From: Phellopilus nigrolimitatus
Taxonomy: Eukaryota > Basidiomycota > Agaricomycetes > Hymenochaetales > Hymenochaetaceae
Assembly (NCBI GenBank): GCA_021029095.1
Contig: JAJOHG010000029.1
Location: 248,001-312,000 of the forward strand
Direction of reading: 5' to 3'
DNA: 64,000 bases
Shown: in pieces, positions 11,416-23,277 of the stretch
Position numbering within the stretch: position 1 is the stretch's first letter
How the letters are laid out: each line of letters begins with the position of its first letter
Notes under the pieces: model-generated
Seen by the model: the letters and a program-made list of their open reading frames with translations, nothing else
What the model was told of the DNA's origin: nothing
Database searches by the model: none
Position numbers and translations under genes: made by a program

Positions 11416-12026
11416 CTATGATACAATACATTTCCATTCCTTTTTGGATTTCACCACCTCCGACAGTGCGAAGACTCGCTTCTCAGTCTGTGGCTCATTC
11501 CCATGGTCAAACAGCTTGGTTGCAACCTCCTCTGCAAGCCTGGGCTTCTTTAGGTCCTGGCCAAGTTCACGGCTGCAGGTGATCAGTGGATGGTTGAGCA
11601 ATGCTGCAAGCCACTTGATGTATGAGGTGCGCTCCTGTGGCACTGATTCCGCCATGCTTTCGACCATAGAGAAAAAATCAAGTCTGTGTGTAGAAGCTTC
11701 AGAACGGTTGTATTTTCTGAGCCTGTAGGCACGGTGCAGTTTGAGTTCCTGGTGTGTGCACATGCCCTTCACGTTTTTTATATGTACTAATATATGTTTT
11801 TCTGGGTCATTATTCACCACACTGCACCTGTAGAATAAGGCTTCGTGTGGTCCAGCTAGTGCTATCCACACTAGCCTGTTGCCATCTGCTGAATTGGCAC
11901 CAAAGACAAGGTACAGAGAATACTTGTCAAGCTGATCTTGGGACAACATTCTGCACATCACAGCCAAAAGTGTAAGCATCCAGAATATACTTTGGTACCA
12001 ATAAGAAGCACTCACGTTTCTGACAT
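11416..12026 (-). CDS. E-family small protein, copy L2 (unknown function)
   Basis: Exon 1 is ATG TCA GAA AC (12026-12016), followed by a GTGAGT donor; exon 2 is 11950-11416, giving MSETMLSQDQLDKYSLYLVF and about 180 residues in total. Shared family elements are SQDQLD, FGANSADGNR, FYRCS, LHRAYRLRKY, IKWLAALLNHPLITC, DLKKPRLAEEVATKLFDHGN and VFALSEVVK. The centre (about residues 45-110) is not recognisably alignable with L1. A TATA box is at 12139-12146 and a long (CAA)n leader lies between. No domain recognised; possibly a soluble cytosolic protein. Confidence 0.65.
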
Positions 12027-12037
12027 TGTTGTGGTTC

Positions 12038-12038
12038 T

Positions 12039-12082
<44 letters not shown>

Positions 12083-12085
12083 GCT
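12038..12085 (-). repeat. (CAA)n tract in the 5' leader of E-L2
   Basis: About 15 tandem CAA units (read as TTG on the plus strand) between the TATA box and the start codon. The shorter and longer versions in L1, R1 and R2 show that the tract length varies. Confidence 0.8.
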
Positions 12086-12138
12086 GTTCTGTAAGTAGGT
12101 CTGTGTTCTGATGCTCTGAAAGCAACAGGCTGGGTGGG

Positions 12139-12146
12139 TTTATATA
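12139..12146 (-). promoter_or_regulatory. TATA box of E-L2
   Basis: TATATAAA on the minus strand, about 113 bases upstream of the ATG, in the promoter segment shared by the E copies. Confidence 0.6.
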
Positions 12147-12995
12147 GTGCTGCGCCACAACATTGCACTGAAGCACATTTGCACTGGGGCAGGCTCTGTT
12201 GCTCCTTGGCAGAGCACAAAAGCACCAGGGTGGCAACCGTTGCAGTGTGCAAGCTGGTTGGAGCATACATGTTGTGCATTGGTTGTCATGCCACTGACCT
12301 CATTGCAAAAGCTTTCATGCAGAGGGAGGAAAAGTGCACAAGTAGAGAAGTGCATGTTACAAGGCAGCCTGCAGATAGCATTTGTTGGCTTGATCCAGAA
12401 TTTGTCTTTACAACTGAAGTGATCTACATTTTAATCTCAAAGAGAAGAGGCACACAGCCACTGTAGGAGTAGGGGCAAGTGTAACAAATACTCTCCTGGA
12501 TGTAGGAGTGATTTGCTGAGCAATGGGATGCCAAATTGCCATTGCAAACTCAGTCACACTTTGTCCCCCCCTTTTTTTTTTCAAAACAAAGTATGCTGAC
12601 AAGTGAACAAACTACTGTAGAATGTAAATGTGTGCAGAAGACAGAGTGTATTGTGTCACGCCAAGTGGCAGTTATCATTTTAGTTACACATTGACGGTAT
12701 TTTGAGCATTGCTGAAGAAAAAACACTGAGACTGGGTGGGTCACACTTGGTATACGGTGCTTTGGTATGTAACCGAAGCTCGAAAACGCAAAAATAAGTA
12801 GGAAAAACGGGCGAGAAATGGGCGGTTTAGGCGGGTGTCCCGTTGAGTGGTGGTGTGTCCCATTGACGGGTGAATGGCTGCAATGCTTGTCCGATTAGAG
12901 GGAAGTACCGAGGAAGCATATACTGTACACATGCCTGCGGGGTTGGTTGCGTGCTCTGAGAGCGCGAGTTTGGCTTGGTCGGAGCGCACTCGAGC

Positions 12996-13142
12996 TTAGA
13001 AGGCCCGGCTGCTGATCCACAACGCCCCGTCCTGCGTCAACAGCGTGCCACCACCATAGTGCGCATCCGCCATCGACACAATGTGCCCATAGAAGGCCAT
13101 CCCGAGCACCCACTGCCAGTTCGCCATCTGCATCTTGCGCAT
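12996..13142 (-). pseudogene. Conserved ORF fragment F (left), unknown
   Basis: A minus-strand frame ending MADAHYGGGTLLTQDGALW then ISSRAF and a stop at 12996. The preceding residues MANWQWVLGMAFYGHIVS are also conserved in the mirrored copy at 22148-22281, where the final Trp codon has become TAG. It looks like the C-terminal exon of a lost gene; I do not recognise the family and see no believable upstream exons. It may be a relic rather than a gene. Confidence 0.3.
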
Positions 13143-14616
13143 CGCGGCTGCGGCCGTACGCGCTGTGGGGCGTGCGCAGTCGCTCTCGTCGAGACCGGCT
13201 CGGCAATGCATGTATACATTACGCTGTTTGGCTTCCGCTCTTGAGCGCGCGGATCGGCGTCGCCACCCGGGGATAACGCCAGGGTCGCCGGGATCGGCGG
13301 CGGGGCGGGTGAATGGTTGAGGCCGGGAAGTTATCGCAGGGATGGCCGACCGGCGGGAAGGCCGGCCTCCGGCGACCATTGTCCCGGCGGAGAGAAGTAC
13401 ACAGGCTAATATCGGGCGCGTCGCACGTCCAGCAGGGAAAGACAGCAGAGCACGCGCGCGCCATGAGAGCGCGCGCTGCGGGCTAGAGGGCAGCCGGACA
13501 GCCCGACAGCGCGGAGATGAGACGCAGGATCGATGGTGCAGAGCGGAAATAGATCCGTTGCTGCTGCTGCGCACGTGCTCCGGTGGCGCTTCGGGCGAGA
13601 GAAGGCGCGCGCTGCGCTGCCCGCTCGGGGGGTGCACGCGGCCGCCCGGAGAGAACTCCTGGCGGCGGCGTGCGTCGGCGGGCAGCAGGTATATCTGCTG
13701 TATTGATAGCGTTGTTTGACGTGCCAATGTGCTCCGGAGATATTTCCGACGACTAGCTCTGAGCTGCAGAGATGGATCGCGCCCGATTCCTGATTACTAG
13801 ATAAGAGGGCTCGCCAGCGCAGGCAGGCGGGGCGGCGCAGGCAGGCCTCCTCTGTAATCTGGGTGTACTAAGCCAAGCCCCTGCGCGCACTCGCACATCT
13901 CGCAGCGGCAGGACAGTAAAGGAGTCCAGGACTAGGCCGCTTTCGCACAAGCGCGCGATAGCAAACCGCTGAGCGTTTCCCACGAATACAAATAGCCGAC
14001 CGTCGTCGTTCGTGATTGCGCTCCGCCTCCCTCCCCTCCCTCCTCGTCCCGTTCCCGCACTGATTGGGCTCCCCCGCCCCCGTCTCCGCCTCCTGCACCT
14101 TATCACCTCGCCAGATAATCGCGCCTAATTGCTACTCTCCATATCTCCGCGTAATAACGACCAGGTCGCCTCCATAAGCACCCGGGCAGCACACAGCAGA
14201 CAGACAGACAGGCAGGCAGGCAGACGAACCACATCCCTCCAGCCGCGACCCGGAGGACCACAGAACACAGAAGGCCGTACCATTACGGCGCACAAACCAG
14301 CTTCGGTGCGTGTGAACGCAGCCCGCCTCCCGGGGCGAGCTCAAGACAGCGGAAGAGTGACCAGATCCCGCAGGCGAGAAGCGAAGCGAGCGAGCGAGCG
14401 ACCCGCTCCAAGGGAGGATCAAACAGCCGCCCTGTGGTGATTGCGCGGACCAAGCACCAAAGTCCGTCAATATCCATCTGTGATGGCCTCTGTGATCGCT
14501 GATGCACCGTCTGCGCTGCTGCTGATGGCAGTTGCGATACATACATACAGCCTCTCGGCCTATCTATATCACACGACATCCTCCTCCTCCTCTCCCGGTG
14601 ACCACCGCGCCCGAGC
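13143..14616. other. GC-rich upstream region of the G-alpha gene
   Basis: No supported gene. The part 13143 to about 14020 is mirrored at 21250-22140; the part 14020-14616 is present only here. It contains tandem CAGA/CAGG units at about 14197-14226 and a run of AGCG near 14385-14400. It is likely the promoter and 5' leader of the G-alpha gene. Confidence 0.45.
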
Positions 14617-16524
14617 ATGGGCCGCTCCCTCGACATCGACGACCCGCTCACCGCCGCGCTCGCGCCGCCGCCAGACGAGACGCCCGCGCAGCGCGCGGAG
14701 CGCGAGCGCCGCGAGGCGCACGCGCGCCACGTGAACGACGAGATCGACGAGCTGCTCCGCGCGGAGCGCCTCGCGCTCAAGAAGAAGCGCAGGCCCGTCA
14801 AGGTGCTCCTCCTCGGCCAGAGCGAGAGCGGCAAGTCCACGACGCTCAAGAGTGCGTGTGCCGTGTCCGCCCGCCCCATCCCGCCCGTCCGACTGACTGA
14901 CTGACTGACCCTTGTGTTGTGCCCAGACTTCCAGCTCGCGTACGCGCGCAACGCGTGGCAGGAGGAGCGCGCGTCCTGGCGCGCCGTCGTGCAGCTCAAC
15001 CTCCTGCGCTCCGTCAACCTCATCCTCGATGTCCTGCAGAGCGCGCTCGCCGGCTCTGGTGCGTCCTCCAGCGCGTACCTCCTCGACGACGTCGACGACG
15101 ACGACGCGACGCCGCCGCCGCCGCCCGCCGCGGGCCTCGCGCTCTCCGAGACGCACAAGCTGCTGCGCCTGCGCCTCGCCCCGCTGCGCCGCGTCCAGGC
15201 GGACCTCGAGCGGCGGCTCGGCAGCGGCGCGGAGGAGCCCGTGTCCGTCGCAGGCGGCCCGCCGACCGTCGCCGCGCCCTTCGACGGCACCCCCGCGGCG
15301 GGGCGCCGCCCGCAGGAGTTCTACGTGCGCTCGTCGACCGGCTGGAAGAGCGCGCTCGACCGCCTGCGCCCGCGCAGCAGCTCCGCGGGCAGCCGCGAGG
15401 AGGCGCAGGAGCGCGCGCGCCGCGAGCGCGACGCGGAGGAGTCGACGGCGATTATTGCGGGCTGCTGCGAGGACATGCACGCGCTGTGGACGGACAGCGT
15501 CGTGCGCCAGCTGCTCACCGCGCGCCGGCTGCACCTCGAGGACAGCGCGGGCTTGTGAGTGTGCTCCCTCCTCCCTTCCCTTTTTGTTATTTGTTTTGGA
15601 GACGCGGCGCTGACGCGGACGGGCGCACACTCGCACTCGCAGCTTCCTGGACGACGTGCAGCGCGTCGCGACGCACGACTACGAGCCGTCGGACGACGAC
15701 ATCGTGCGCGCGCGGCTGCGCACGATGGGCGTGCAGGAGTACCATTTCCTGTTCGAGCGCGGCGCGGAGGCGGGGCAGGAGTGGCTGATGTACGACGTCG
15801 GCGGGACGCGCTCGCTGCGGCAGGCGTGGGCGCCGTTCTTCGACGACATCAACGCGATCATCTTCCTCGCGCCCATCTCCGCCTTCGACGAGAAGCTCGC
15901 GGAGGACCGCCGCGTGAACCGCCTCGAGGACTCGTTCCTCCTCTGGAAGGCCGTCTGTGCGAATAGGTTGCTGGCGAAGACGCAGCTCGTGCTGTTCCTG
16001 AATAAGTGCGACTTGCTGGGGAAGAAGCTGGCGGCCGGCGTGCAGATGAGGGACTACGTCCCGAGCTTTGGCGACCGCAGCAACACGTCCGGCACCGTCG
16101 CGAAGTGTGAGTCCGCCCCCCGCCCCCGCCCCGCATGCGACCTGATATTGCTTTGGCCTGCAGACCTGCGGACGAAGTTCCGCGACATGTCGAAGAACTA
16201 CTCCCCCGAGCCGCGGCCCATCTACACACATCTGACCTCCGTCATCGTACGTACACCCCGCCGCGCCTCCCTCCCCTTCCCGTTCTTCTTCCGCGCGCTG
16301 ACCGCTTTTGCGCATGAACAGGACACGAAGGCGACTGCCCTGACACTCGGCGCTGGTAGGTTCCTTCTTCTCTCCTTCCTCCCCCTCCTCTCCTTCTTTT
16401 CGGCGCGCTGGCGCGGCCCGACCCGTCCGATCCGACCTAACTAACTCGCGTTTTGCCTTTCTTCTGATTTGAAGTCCGCGAGGGCATCCTGCGGGAACAT
16501 CTCAGAGGTGCCGACTTCCTCTAG
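14617..16524 (+). CDS. Atypical heterotrimeric G-protein alpha subunit
   Basis: GTP-binding signalling protein at the plasma membrane. Six exons by eye: 14617-14851, 14937-15554, 15643-16106, 16164-16246, 16322-16355, 16475-16524. G1 is GQSESGKST, encoded just before intron 1. The helical domain carries two low-complexity insertions (an Asp run with a Pro run, and a Gly/Ala-Pro stretch), making it clearly longer than the usual 350 residues. Switch I is RARLRTMGVQEYHF and keeps the Arg and Thr. Switch II reads DVGGTRSLRQAW: the family-standard DVGGQ has Thr in place of the catalytic Gln. G4 is FLNKCDL. G5 reads TSVIDTKAT where TCATDT is usual. The C-terminus LREHLRGADFL fits receptor-coupling tails. 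It starts MGRSL, so Gly2 is present but the Cys3 and Ser6 usual for lipid modification are not. Divergent basidiomycete G-alpha paralogues are known, so it may be functional with slow GTP turnover. Confidence 0.85.
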
Positions 16525-18229
16525 CCTCCGCCGTTGCAGCCGTCGGTTATTGACAGTGGTTGGTTTTCCGCATCGCATCGCATCGCATCGCTTCCCCCCG
16601 CGCGCCGCGCCGCGCCGCTCCTCGAATCGCTATCGCCATCGCCGTTGGCCGCCCCCTCCCCTGCGGCTCGCTCGCTCGCTTCGCCGCTCCTCCGCTCCTC
16701 GGCTGCCGCCAGACACGCTCCTCTGAAGAGAAAACAACCGCGGGGCCGTCCGGCCCGGACGCCGGGCCGCACCTAACGCACCCGGCAACCTCCGTTCCCT
16801 CTTTTCTTCTTTCTCTCTAATCTTATCTTCCCTTTTTTTCTTCTTGATTCACGAACTCGAGAGATGGCCTGTGCTGCCGCCTCCGCGCGCTGTAATCGCT
16901 GGCCTACCCACCCGCTGCTCTCCCCGACCTCACGTCTCGTCCTCCTCTCCGTTTACTCTCTCCTCTCCCCCGCGCGCTCACCGTGTTGTACTTCCCACCA
17001 CCCGCCCGACCTCTCCCCCATTATATGCTGCTCCCGCTCCCGCTCCGCGGCGCTGCCGGCCCCTGCCGCGCCGGCTCTGCGCCCTGCTTGTTTTTCTTTG
17101 GCTTGCGTATTCGCTTTTCTTTTCTTTTCTTTTCTTCTTGTTTTTACACTTTTGTGTCCCCCGCGCCCGCCCGTGCGGCGCCCGCCGTGCTTGCCGTACA
17201 TACGTATATATGTGGATTGTAATACCAGCTTGCTGCTTGCTGCGACGGATGGACATGCGTGTATGCATGTACATATGTACGTATGGTGGGACGTCCTGTG
17301 TTTGCGGCGTGTGTTCTATTCTCGCGACCCGGTTTGCTGTGTGGATGCGTCGTTGGGGACGGGGTATCTACGCTTGCGTATATATGCAGTATTCTAGGAC
17401 TCTAGGCTAGGCTGTCTGAAGTGCGCAGAAATCGCCTTCGACAGAGTGACCAAATGGAAGTCGAGGTCGCAGAAACAAGACAAAGACTCGCCTAGCAACA
17501 AACAAGAACGCATGTTCTGGGCTGATAAATAATACACATGGACGGGGCGTACTTCTTATTTCGTTTGCGCCGTGGAACTTCACTGGTAAGCAGGAAGCCT
17601 TGCGTGGCCCTGCTTGACCAACTGCGCGTGGAAGTCGGGACGCAATTCAGACGTGGCGTTGTGATTTCTCCCTGTCCGCCGTATGTGAACAGTGAATGTA
17701 AAAGGTAATCATTTTTACATGATTCTGGTATTGTGGATTTTTCGAGTGGTAGTTCTATAGATAGACCGTCGACCCGGTTTAAAACAAACCCCGAACGCGG
17801 TTGAAATCAGGCGTCAGCGGACCTCCTGAAATACACCGCATCTTCCTCGAGGAAGCGTAAAACGGTGATTACCTATTGCCTTCCGGGTGATCAGGCGAGC
17901 TGAAAATCAAGCGGCGCCCTGTAGTGGTTCTCCATCACATCTCGCACCGTGATGACATCACAAATGCTGGTTGTTTTCGTGCGCTGGACACGGTCTATCG
18001 TCCGTTCCGGTGCAACGCACACGAAGAAATCGTCCTTCCTCATGCATTCCCTGTGCAATACTTGCTTTTTGGCTTCTGGATCTGATACAATGATCGAACT
18101 ATGAGCCAGGCTTTTGCAACTCGTTTCTTATATGAATGCGAGAAACGGCCTCCCTAGGACACGTCTCTTCCTCCGCTAGTCAAAATACACCTACAGGACG
18201 CTCCTTCCTCTGACTGTACGCAGTAATTC
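16525..18229. other. 3' region of G-alpha and the duplicated upstream region of gene B2
   Basis: 16525-17400 is pyrimidine-rich, with TTTTC repeats near 17112-17137 and ATGTACATATGTACGT-like sequence near 17265-17285; I see no gene in it. From about 17510 the DNA consists of blocks repeated elsewhere: 17510-17650 and 17695-17815 (inverted copies near 2145-2350 and 1500-1630), and 17935-18205 (direct copy at about 47905-48230). The last block is the probable promoter of the B genes. Confidence 0.5.
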
Positions 18230-20108
18230 ATGGCAAGTGAATGTGCCGGGAATTTGCTATGCGAAGAAGTGGCTACGTTGGCGCAGGCTTTCCGAATCAT
18301 ACAATGGACGAAACTCTCCAATCGTGAGTTTTTGATTTTACGATTCAAGAATGCGCGCTGACATGCCATCGGTACCTTAAGTATCAGCCCTGGCACTCCT
18401 CTCTTACGACTTCAGTGTGTTGCGTTGTGCTGTCTCCGAGTTTCAATATCTTCTGATTATGAATGCTGCAGTCGTGACCCTCGATGGCGAATATGCATTG
18501 ATGTGGGTGAGTACAAGCTTAAGCCATGAGCACATATCCAGCCATCAACTCCTACTTCTTTTACCGTGATTTATCACTCGCAGAATGCTAGCTTTGGGCT
18601 TGGGAAGGTTCTTTTCCTCGCGGTTAGTATGGATTTCAACGTGCCCGAACTATCCGCTATTCGTGCTTATTACAAACACAATCGTAGATTCGCTATGCAC
18701 ATCTCTTCACTATCATGTGGGCTCTTGAAAATGTTTTCCTTTGGCTTTGCTCTAAGTATACTTGCGTAGAATCATCAATCTCGGTACGTTCTTTTGTGCA
18801 ATTTCATGATAACCAGGGGATGTCTGGGGTCGCATACTTACGTATACCTTGTGCCTGAAGTCTTGTTCCTTCCGGAGGCATCGAGTGAAGTGAGTTTGGT
18901 TTACTCATGGCTAAATTGTTCGCTCAGATCACTTCATTTCTCCTCAGCTGTTGCGTATTGGTTTCTATTCTACAGAACTCATAGAACCCCATTACTGACT
19001 TTTTTTTTGCGTAGATGTGCGTGCAGCAGTAATTCCTAAATCAGAAGCTCGATACTAGCTTATGGGGATTCTTTTAGGTGTCTCTTGGGTTAGATTCCAA
19101 TGGGTAGCAAGGACAGTTTTGGCGAATCTTGCAGAGTGTACGTCTTTTGCAAACCTAAATATCGACTCATGAAACAGTTAATGGGAATTTGAGTGGCCCT
19201 GCAACTGGGCATTTATGCATTATATAACAAAAATCGGAAGATTTTGCTCCTCTTGATCACATCCTTCTCGACAACTTTTATCGCAATGCTTACCCTCAGC
19301 ATCAAGGTCTTGCTGCATGAGAAAAGTAATTTATCTTCCTAATGCTGATAGTGCACCTTATAACCCCCCTTCCTCGTAGACTCATTCTATGATTTCGGAA
19401 GCGGACAGGACATGCATATGTGTGTGCCCATCAATTTGTCGAGCTATTTCCGGGAGATATGGATCCCGCTGCTCGTGCACGAGGCACTGCTGCTTGGACT
19501 TGTTTTGTACAAAGCGATTGAAAGCATGAGGACCCACGGAGTAAGAGGGTCGATGAACCGAATCACCATCTTTCTTGTGAGGGATTCAGTTATGTATTTC
19601 TTCATGTAGGATTCTTCCTTCGCTTATTGTCCTTATTACGACTGATCTCTGTTCAAACCAGTGTATTCATAACCTACCTTGCGAGCCAGCTTATTTGGGC
19701 ACTTGGAGGCGTGCGTGCTCCCTCGTTTTCCTTTTGATTTTTTAAAATACTTTCCATTAACCGGATTTCTGTGCAATCAGGCAAACTATATCGAGATTCC
19801 CGTCTGCTTTGCAATCTCGATGGGAGGCATAATGAGTCAGCGCCTGCTCTTGAACATCCGGCAGCAGTTTCTGGACTACAATCCGGCGTTGCTATCTAAC
19901 GGGTCGGGCTCGAGTTTGGGTGTGAGGAAGAAGGGCTTGCAGGTACAGATGCGATCCAGAACTACTATCGACGGTACTGATGACCACGACATGCCTACGG
20001 GAAACATCATGCTCGTGCCTCTCAAGAAAGCCAGCCCTTGTGTAAGAACGTCCATTCGGTGTGATATTATTTGAAAACTGACCGCATTGATTCACCGGGC
20101 AGGTTTGA
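18230..20108 (+). CDS. DUF6533-domain seven-helix membrane protein B2
   Basis: ATG at 18230 gives MASECAGNLLCEEVATLAQA, then after an intron ALALLSYDF, VVTLDGEYALMW and SFGLGKVLFLA joined to IRYAHLFTIMW: together the DUF6533 N-terminal signature (YD, TL.GE, W, LFL..RY). Later exons are VPEVLFLPEASSE, LGIYALYNKNRKILLLLITS, the exon ending with RITIFLVRDSVMYFF, a short YL..QLIWALGG exon, and SQRLLLNIRQQFLDY with a Ser/Gly-rich tail. The last codons GTT TGA (20103-20108) lie on their own exon. Function unknown; a membrane sensor or receptor-like role is sometimes inferred from topology but not shown. It sits between the arms of the inverted duplication. Its flanks and gene are copied at B4, so this is a segmental copy. 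I saw no frame break, but individual splice sites are inferred. Confidence 0.7.
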
Positions 20109-20593
20109 GGGTTTGGCAATGAGGCCGATCTTTTCATATCGCATTGGTATCTGTCATGTGCCTATACTTGCGTTCTTCTATCACTGTAGAGATGGAAGCA
20201 AAATCGTGACTAGTGTTTATGATCCTGATGAATTTTTTTGAAATACTTATGTCGAGGAACTAAATTCGACCCGCTTCATCATAATAATGGATTGATCTTC
20301 GGATGGTCAAACCGCAGAGGCGGTCAACCTTAAAGCTATTGTTGATTATGTTAGATACAGGTGCAATTCGATGTTCGAAGAGTGTTTCACGAAATCGTTA
20401 GCTATTTACGCACGAAAGTTTGCGAAGGCGCCGTGAACAAGGGCCAGCCGGACATTGCTGCTTTGACTAGATGGCGCGTTGTGAGGATCGATTGGATTTG
20501 GACTTGGCAGGCGTCAAGCACCATTCCGTTCCAAGGTAGAAGTCGGGTCATGTACATATTCTTACAATATTGGTTACATACTAAATCTGGCAA
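20109..20593. other. 3' flank of B2 shared with B4
   Basis: About 20150-20510 matches 50160-50510 downstream of B4 (including AAGCTATTGTTGATTATGT and TAGATGGCGCGTT). This shows that the segmental duplication carried about 400 bases of 3' flank. No gene seen. Confidence 0.6.
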
Positions 20594-21170
20594 TGGCGCA
20601 CGACGCTGTCCGTCCACAGCGCGTCGCAGCAGCCCGCGATGATCGCCGTCGACTCCTCCGCGTCGCGCTCGCGGCGCGCGCGCTCCTGCGCCTCCTCGCG
20701 GCTGCCCGCGGAGCTGCTGCGCGGGCGCAGGCGGTCGAGTGCGCTCTTCCAGCCGGTCGACGAGCGCACGTAGAACTCCTGCGGGCGGCGTGCGGCGCCC
20801 GAAGCGTCGAAGGGCGCGGCGACGGTCGGCGGGCCGCCTGCGACGGACACAGGCTCCTCCGCGCCGCTGCCGAGGCGCCGCTCGAGGTCCGCCTGGACGC
20901 GGCGCAGCGGCGCGAGGCGCAGGCGCAGCAGCTTGTGCGTCTCGGAGAGCGCGAGGCCTGCGGCGGGCGGCGGCGGCGGCGTCGCGTCGTCGTCGTCGAC
21001 GTCGTCGAGGAGGTACGCGCTGGAGGACGCACCAGAGCCGGCGCCGGCGAGCGCGCTCTGCAGGACGTCGAGGATGAGGTTGACGGAGCGCAGGAGGTTG
21101 AGCTGCACGACGGCGCGCCAGGACGCACGCTCCTCCTGCCACGCGTTGCGCGCGTACGCGAGCTGGAAGT
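20594..21170 (-). pseudogene. G-alpha exon-2 remnant
   Basis: Mirrored copy of exon 2 of the gene at 14617. The acceptor and first codons (next to 21170) are kept, and the frame stays open through NLLRSVNLILDVLQSALAG and FYVRSSTGWKSALDRLRPRS to the junction at 20594. A 9-base loss (GAGGACATGCAC region) and small changes at the Gly/Ala stretch keep the frame. There is no P-loop exon and none of exons 3-6, so it cannot make a G-alpha. Part of intron 1, with its ACTG repeat, survives at 21180-21240. Confidence 0.85.
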
Positions 21171-21239
21171 CTGGGGCAGCGCACGCAGGGGGTCGGTCAA
21201 CCAGTCAGTCAGTCAGTCATTCGGGGAGGGCGGGCGGAC

Positions 21240-22147
21240 ACGAGACAAGACACATCACAAACGACAACGGGTTGGCTATTTGTATTCGTGGGAAACGCTC
21301 AGCGGTTTGCTATCGCGCGCTTGTGCGAAAGCGGCCTAGTCCTGGACTTTTTTACTGTCCTGCCGCTGCGAGATGTGCGAGTGCGCGCAGGGGCTTGGCT
21401 TAGTACACCCAGATTACAGAGGAGGCCTGCCTGCGCAGCCCCGCCTGCTTGCGCTGGCGAGGCCTCTTATCTAGTAATCAGGAATCGGGCGCAATCCATC
21501 TCTGCGACTTCAGAGCCAGTCGTCGGAAATATCTCAGGACCACCTACACTGGCACGTCAAACAGCGCTATCAATATAGCAGATATACCCGCTGCCCGCCG
21601 ACGCACGCCGCCGCCAGGAGTTCTCTCCGGGCGGCCGCACGCTCCCCCCGAGGGCGGGCAACACAGCACGCCTTCTCTCGCCCGAAGCGCCACCGGAGCA
21701 CGTGCGCAGCAGCAGCAACGGATCTATTTCCGCTCTGCACCATCGATCCTGCGTCTCATCTCTGCGCTGTCGGGCTGTCGGGCTGCCCTCTAGCCCGCAG
21801 CGCGCGCTCCCATGGCGCGCGTTTGCTCTGCTGTCTTCTCTGCTGGACGTGCGACGCGCCCGATATCAGCTTGGGTACTTCTCTCCGCCGGCAGCACAGT
21901 GGTGCCGGGCCCGGCCTGGGAGGCCGGCCTTCCCGCCGGTCGCCCGCTATCCACATCCCTGCGATAACTTCCCGGGTCCAACCGTTCACCCGCCCCGCCG
22001 CCGATCCCGGCGACCCTGGCGTTATCCCCGGGTGGCGACGCCGATCAGCGCGCTCAAGAGCGGAAGCCAAACAGCGTAATGTATACATGCATTGCCGAGC
22101 CGGTCTCGACGAGAGCGACTACGCACGCCCCACAGCGCGTACGGCCG
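21240..22147. other. Mirrored copy of the G-alpha upstream region
   Basis: Matches about 13150-14020 inverted. It holds no G-alpha start codon or exon 1, since that part was lost. No supported gene. Confidence 0.5.
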
Positions 22148-22281
22148 CAGCCGCGGCGCGCGCGGTGCGGAAGACGGCGAACTGGCAGTGGGTGCTCGGG
22201 ATGGGCTTATGTGGGGACATTGTGTCCATGGCGGATGCGCACTATGGTGGTGGCACGCTGTTGACGCAGGACGGGGCGTAG
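22148..22281 (+). pseudogene. Conserved ORF fragment F (right), with a stop
   Basis: Mirror of 12996-13142: NWQWVLGMGLCGDIVSMADA then HYGGGTLLTQDGA and TAG, where the left copy has Trp. It supports F being a decaying exon of a former gene. Confidence 0.3.
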
Positions 22282-22319
22282 TGGATCAGCAGCCGGGCCT
22301 TCTAAGCTCGAGTGCGCTC

Positions 22320-23206
22320 CGACCAAACTCGCGCTCTCAGTGCGCGCAGCCAACCCCTGCAGGCATGTACAGTATATGCTTCCGTGGCACTTCCCTCTAA
22401 TCGGACGAGCATTGCAGCCATTCACCCGTCAATGGGTCATACCACCACTCAACGGGACACCCGCCTAAACCGCCCATTTCTCGCCCGTTTTTCCTACTTA
22501 TTTTTGCGTTTTCGAGCTTCAGTTACATACCAAAGCACCGTATACCAAGTGTGACCCATCCAGTCTCAGTGTTTTTTCTTCAGCAATGCTCAAAATACCG
22601 TCAATGTGTAACTAAAATGATAACTGCCACTTGGCGTGACACAATACACTCTGTCTTCTGCACACATTTACATTCTACAGTAGTTTGTTCACTTGTCAGC
22701 ATACTTTGTTTTGAAAAAAAAAAGGGGGGGACAAAGTGTGACTGAGTTTGCAATGGCAATTTGGCATCCCTTTGCTCAGCAAATCACTCCTACATCCAGG
22801 AGAGTATTTGTTACACTTGCCCCTACTCCTACAGTGGCTGTGTTCCCCTTCTCTTCAAGATTAAAATGCAGATCACTTCAGTTGTATAGACAAATTCTGG
22901 ATCAAGCCAACAAATGCTATCTGCAGGCTGCCTTGTAACATGCACTTCTCTACTTGTGCACTTTTCCTCCCTTTGCATGAAAGCTTTTGCAATGAGGTCA
23001 GTGGCATGACAACCAATGCACAACATGTATGCTCCAACCAGCTTGCACACTGCAGCAGTTGCCACCCTGGTGCTTTTGTGCTCTGCCAAGGAGCAACAGA
23101 GCCTGCCCCAGTGCAAATGTGCTTCAGTGCAATGTTGTGGTGCAGCACTATATAAACCTGCCCATTCTGCTGCTTTCAGAGCATCAGAACACAGACCTAC
23201 TTACAG

Positions 23207-23258
<52 letters not shown>

Positions 23259-23277
23259 GCAACAAAGAACCACAACA
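22320..23277. promoter_or_regulatory. Promoter region of E-R2
   Basis: Contains the conserved E upstream block with a poly-A stem near 22708-22740, a TATATAAA box at 23149-23156, and a (CAA)n leader of about 20 units at 23207-23266 ending 12 bases before the ATG. It is nearly identical to the L2 upstream region. Confidence 0.6.

Larger units (their letters stand above)
3913..15509. repeat. Left arm of the large inverted duplication
   Basis: Read on the minus strand this arm matches 20594-39652 in the same order: DUF6533 gene A, gene D, E copy 1, foldback, E copy 2, fragment F, then G-alpha sequence. In about 270 bases compared by eye inside gene A (near 5060-5340) I count about 8 differences. 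The outer end is at GTTTTGCGAATTGATGCG (3913 on) and the inner end at CGTGCGCCA (15501-15509), inside G-alpha exon 2. The left arm has about 0.85 kb of G-alpha promoter and exon 1 (roughly 14020-14885) that the right arm lacks. Confidence 0.85.

Noticed and set aside
12012..12266. Poly-Gln open frame made by the CAA tract
   Set aside because: Read in the mRNA the tract lies in the leader before the conserved ATG-exon 1 with its splice donor; the Gln frame has no shared start or end among copies.
14569..15636. A 355-codon minus-strand frame over the G-alpha gene
   Set aside because: It is the antisense shadow of G-alpha exons 1-2, Arg/Ala-rich without motifs; the plus-strand frame has all G-box motifs.
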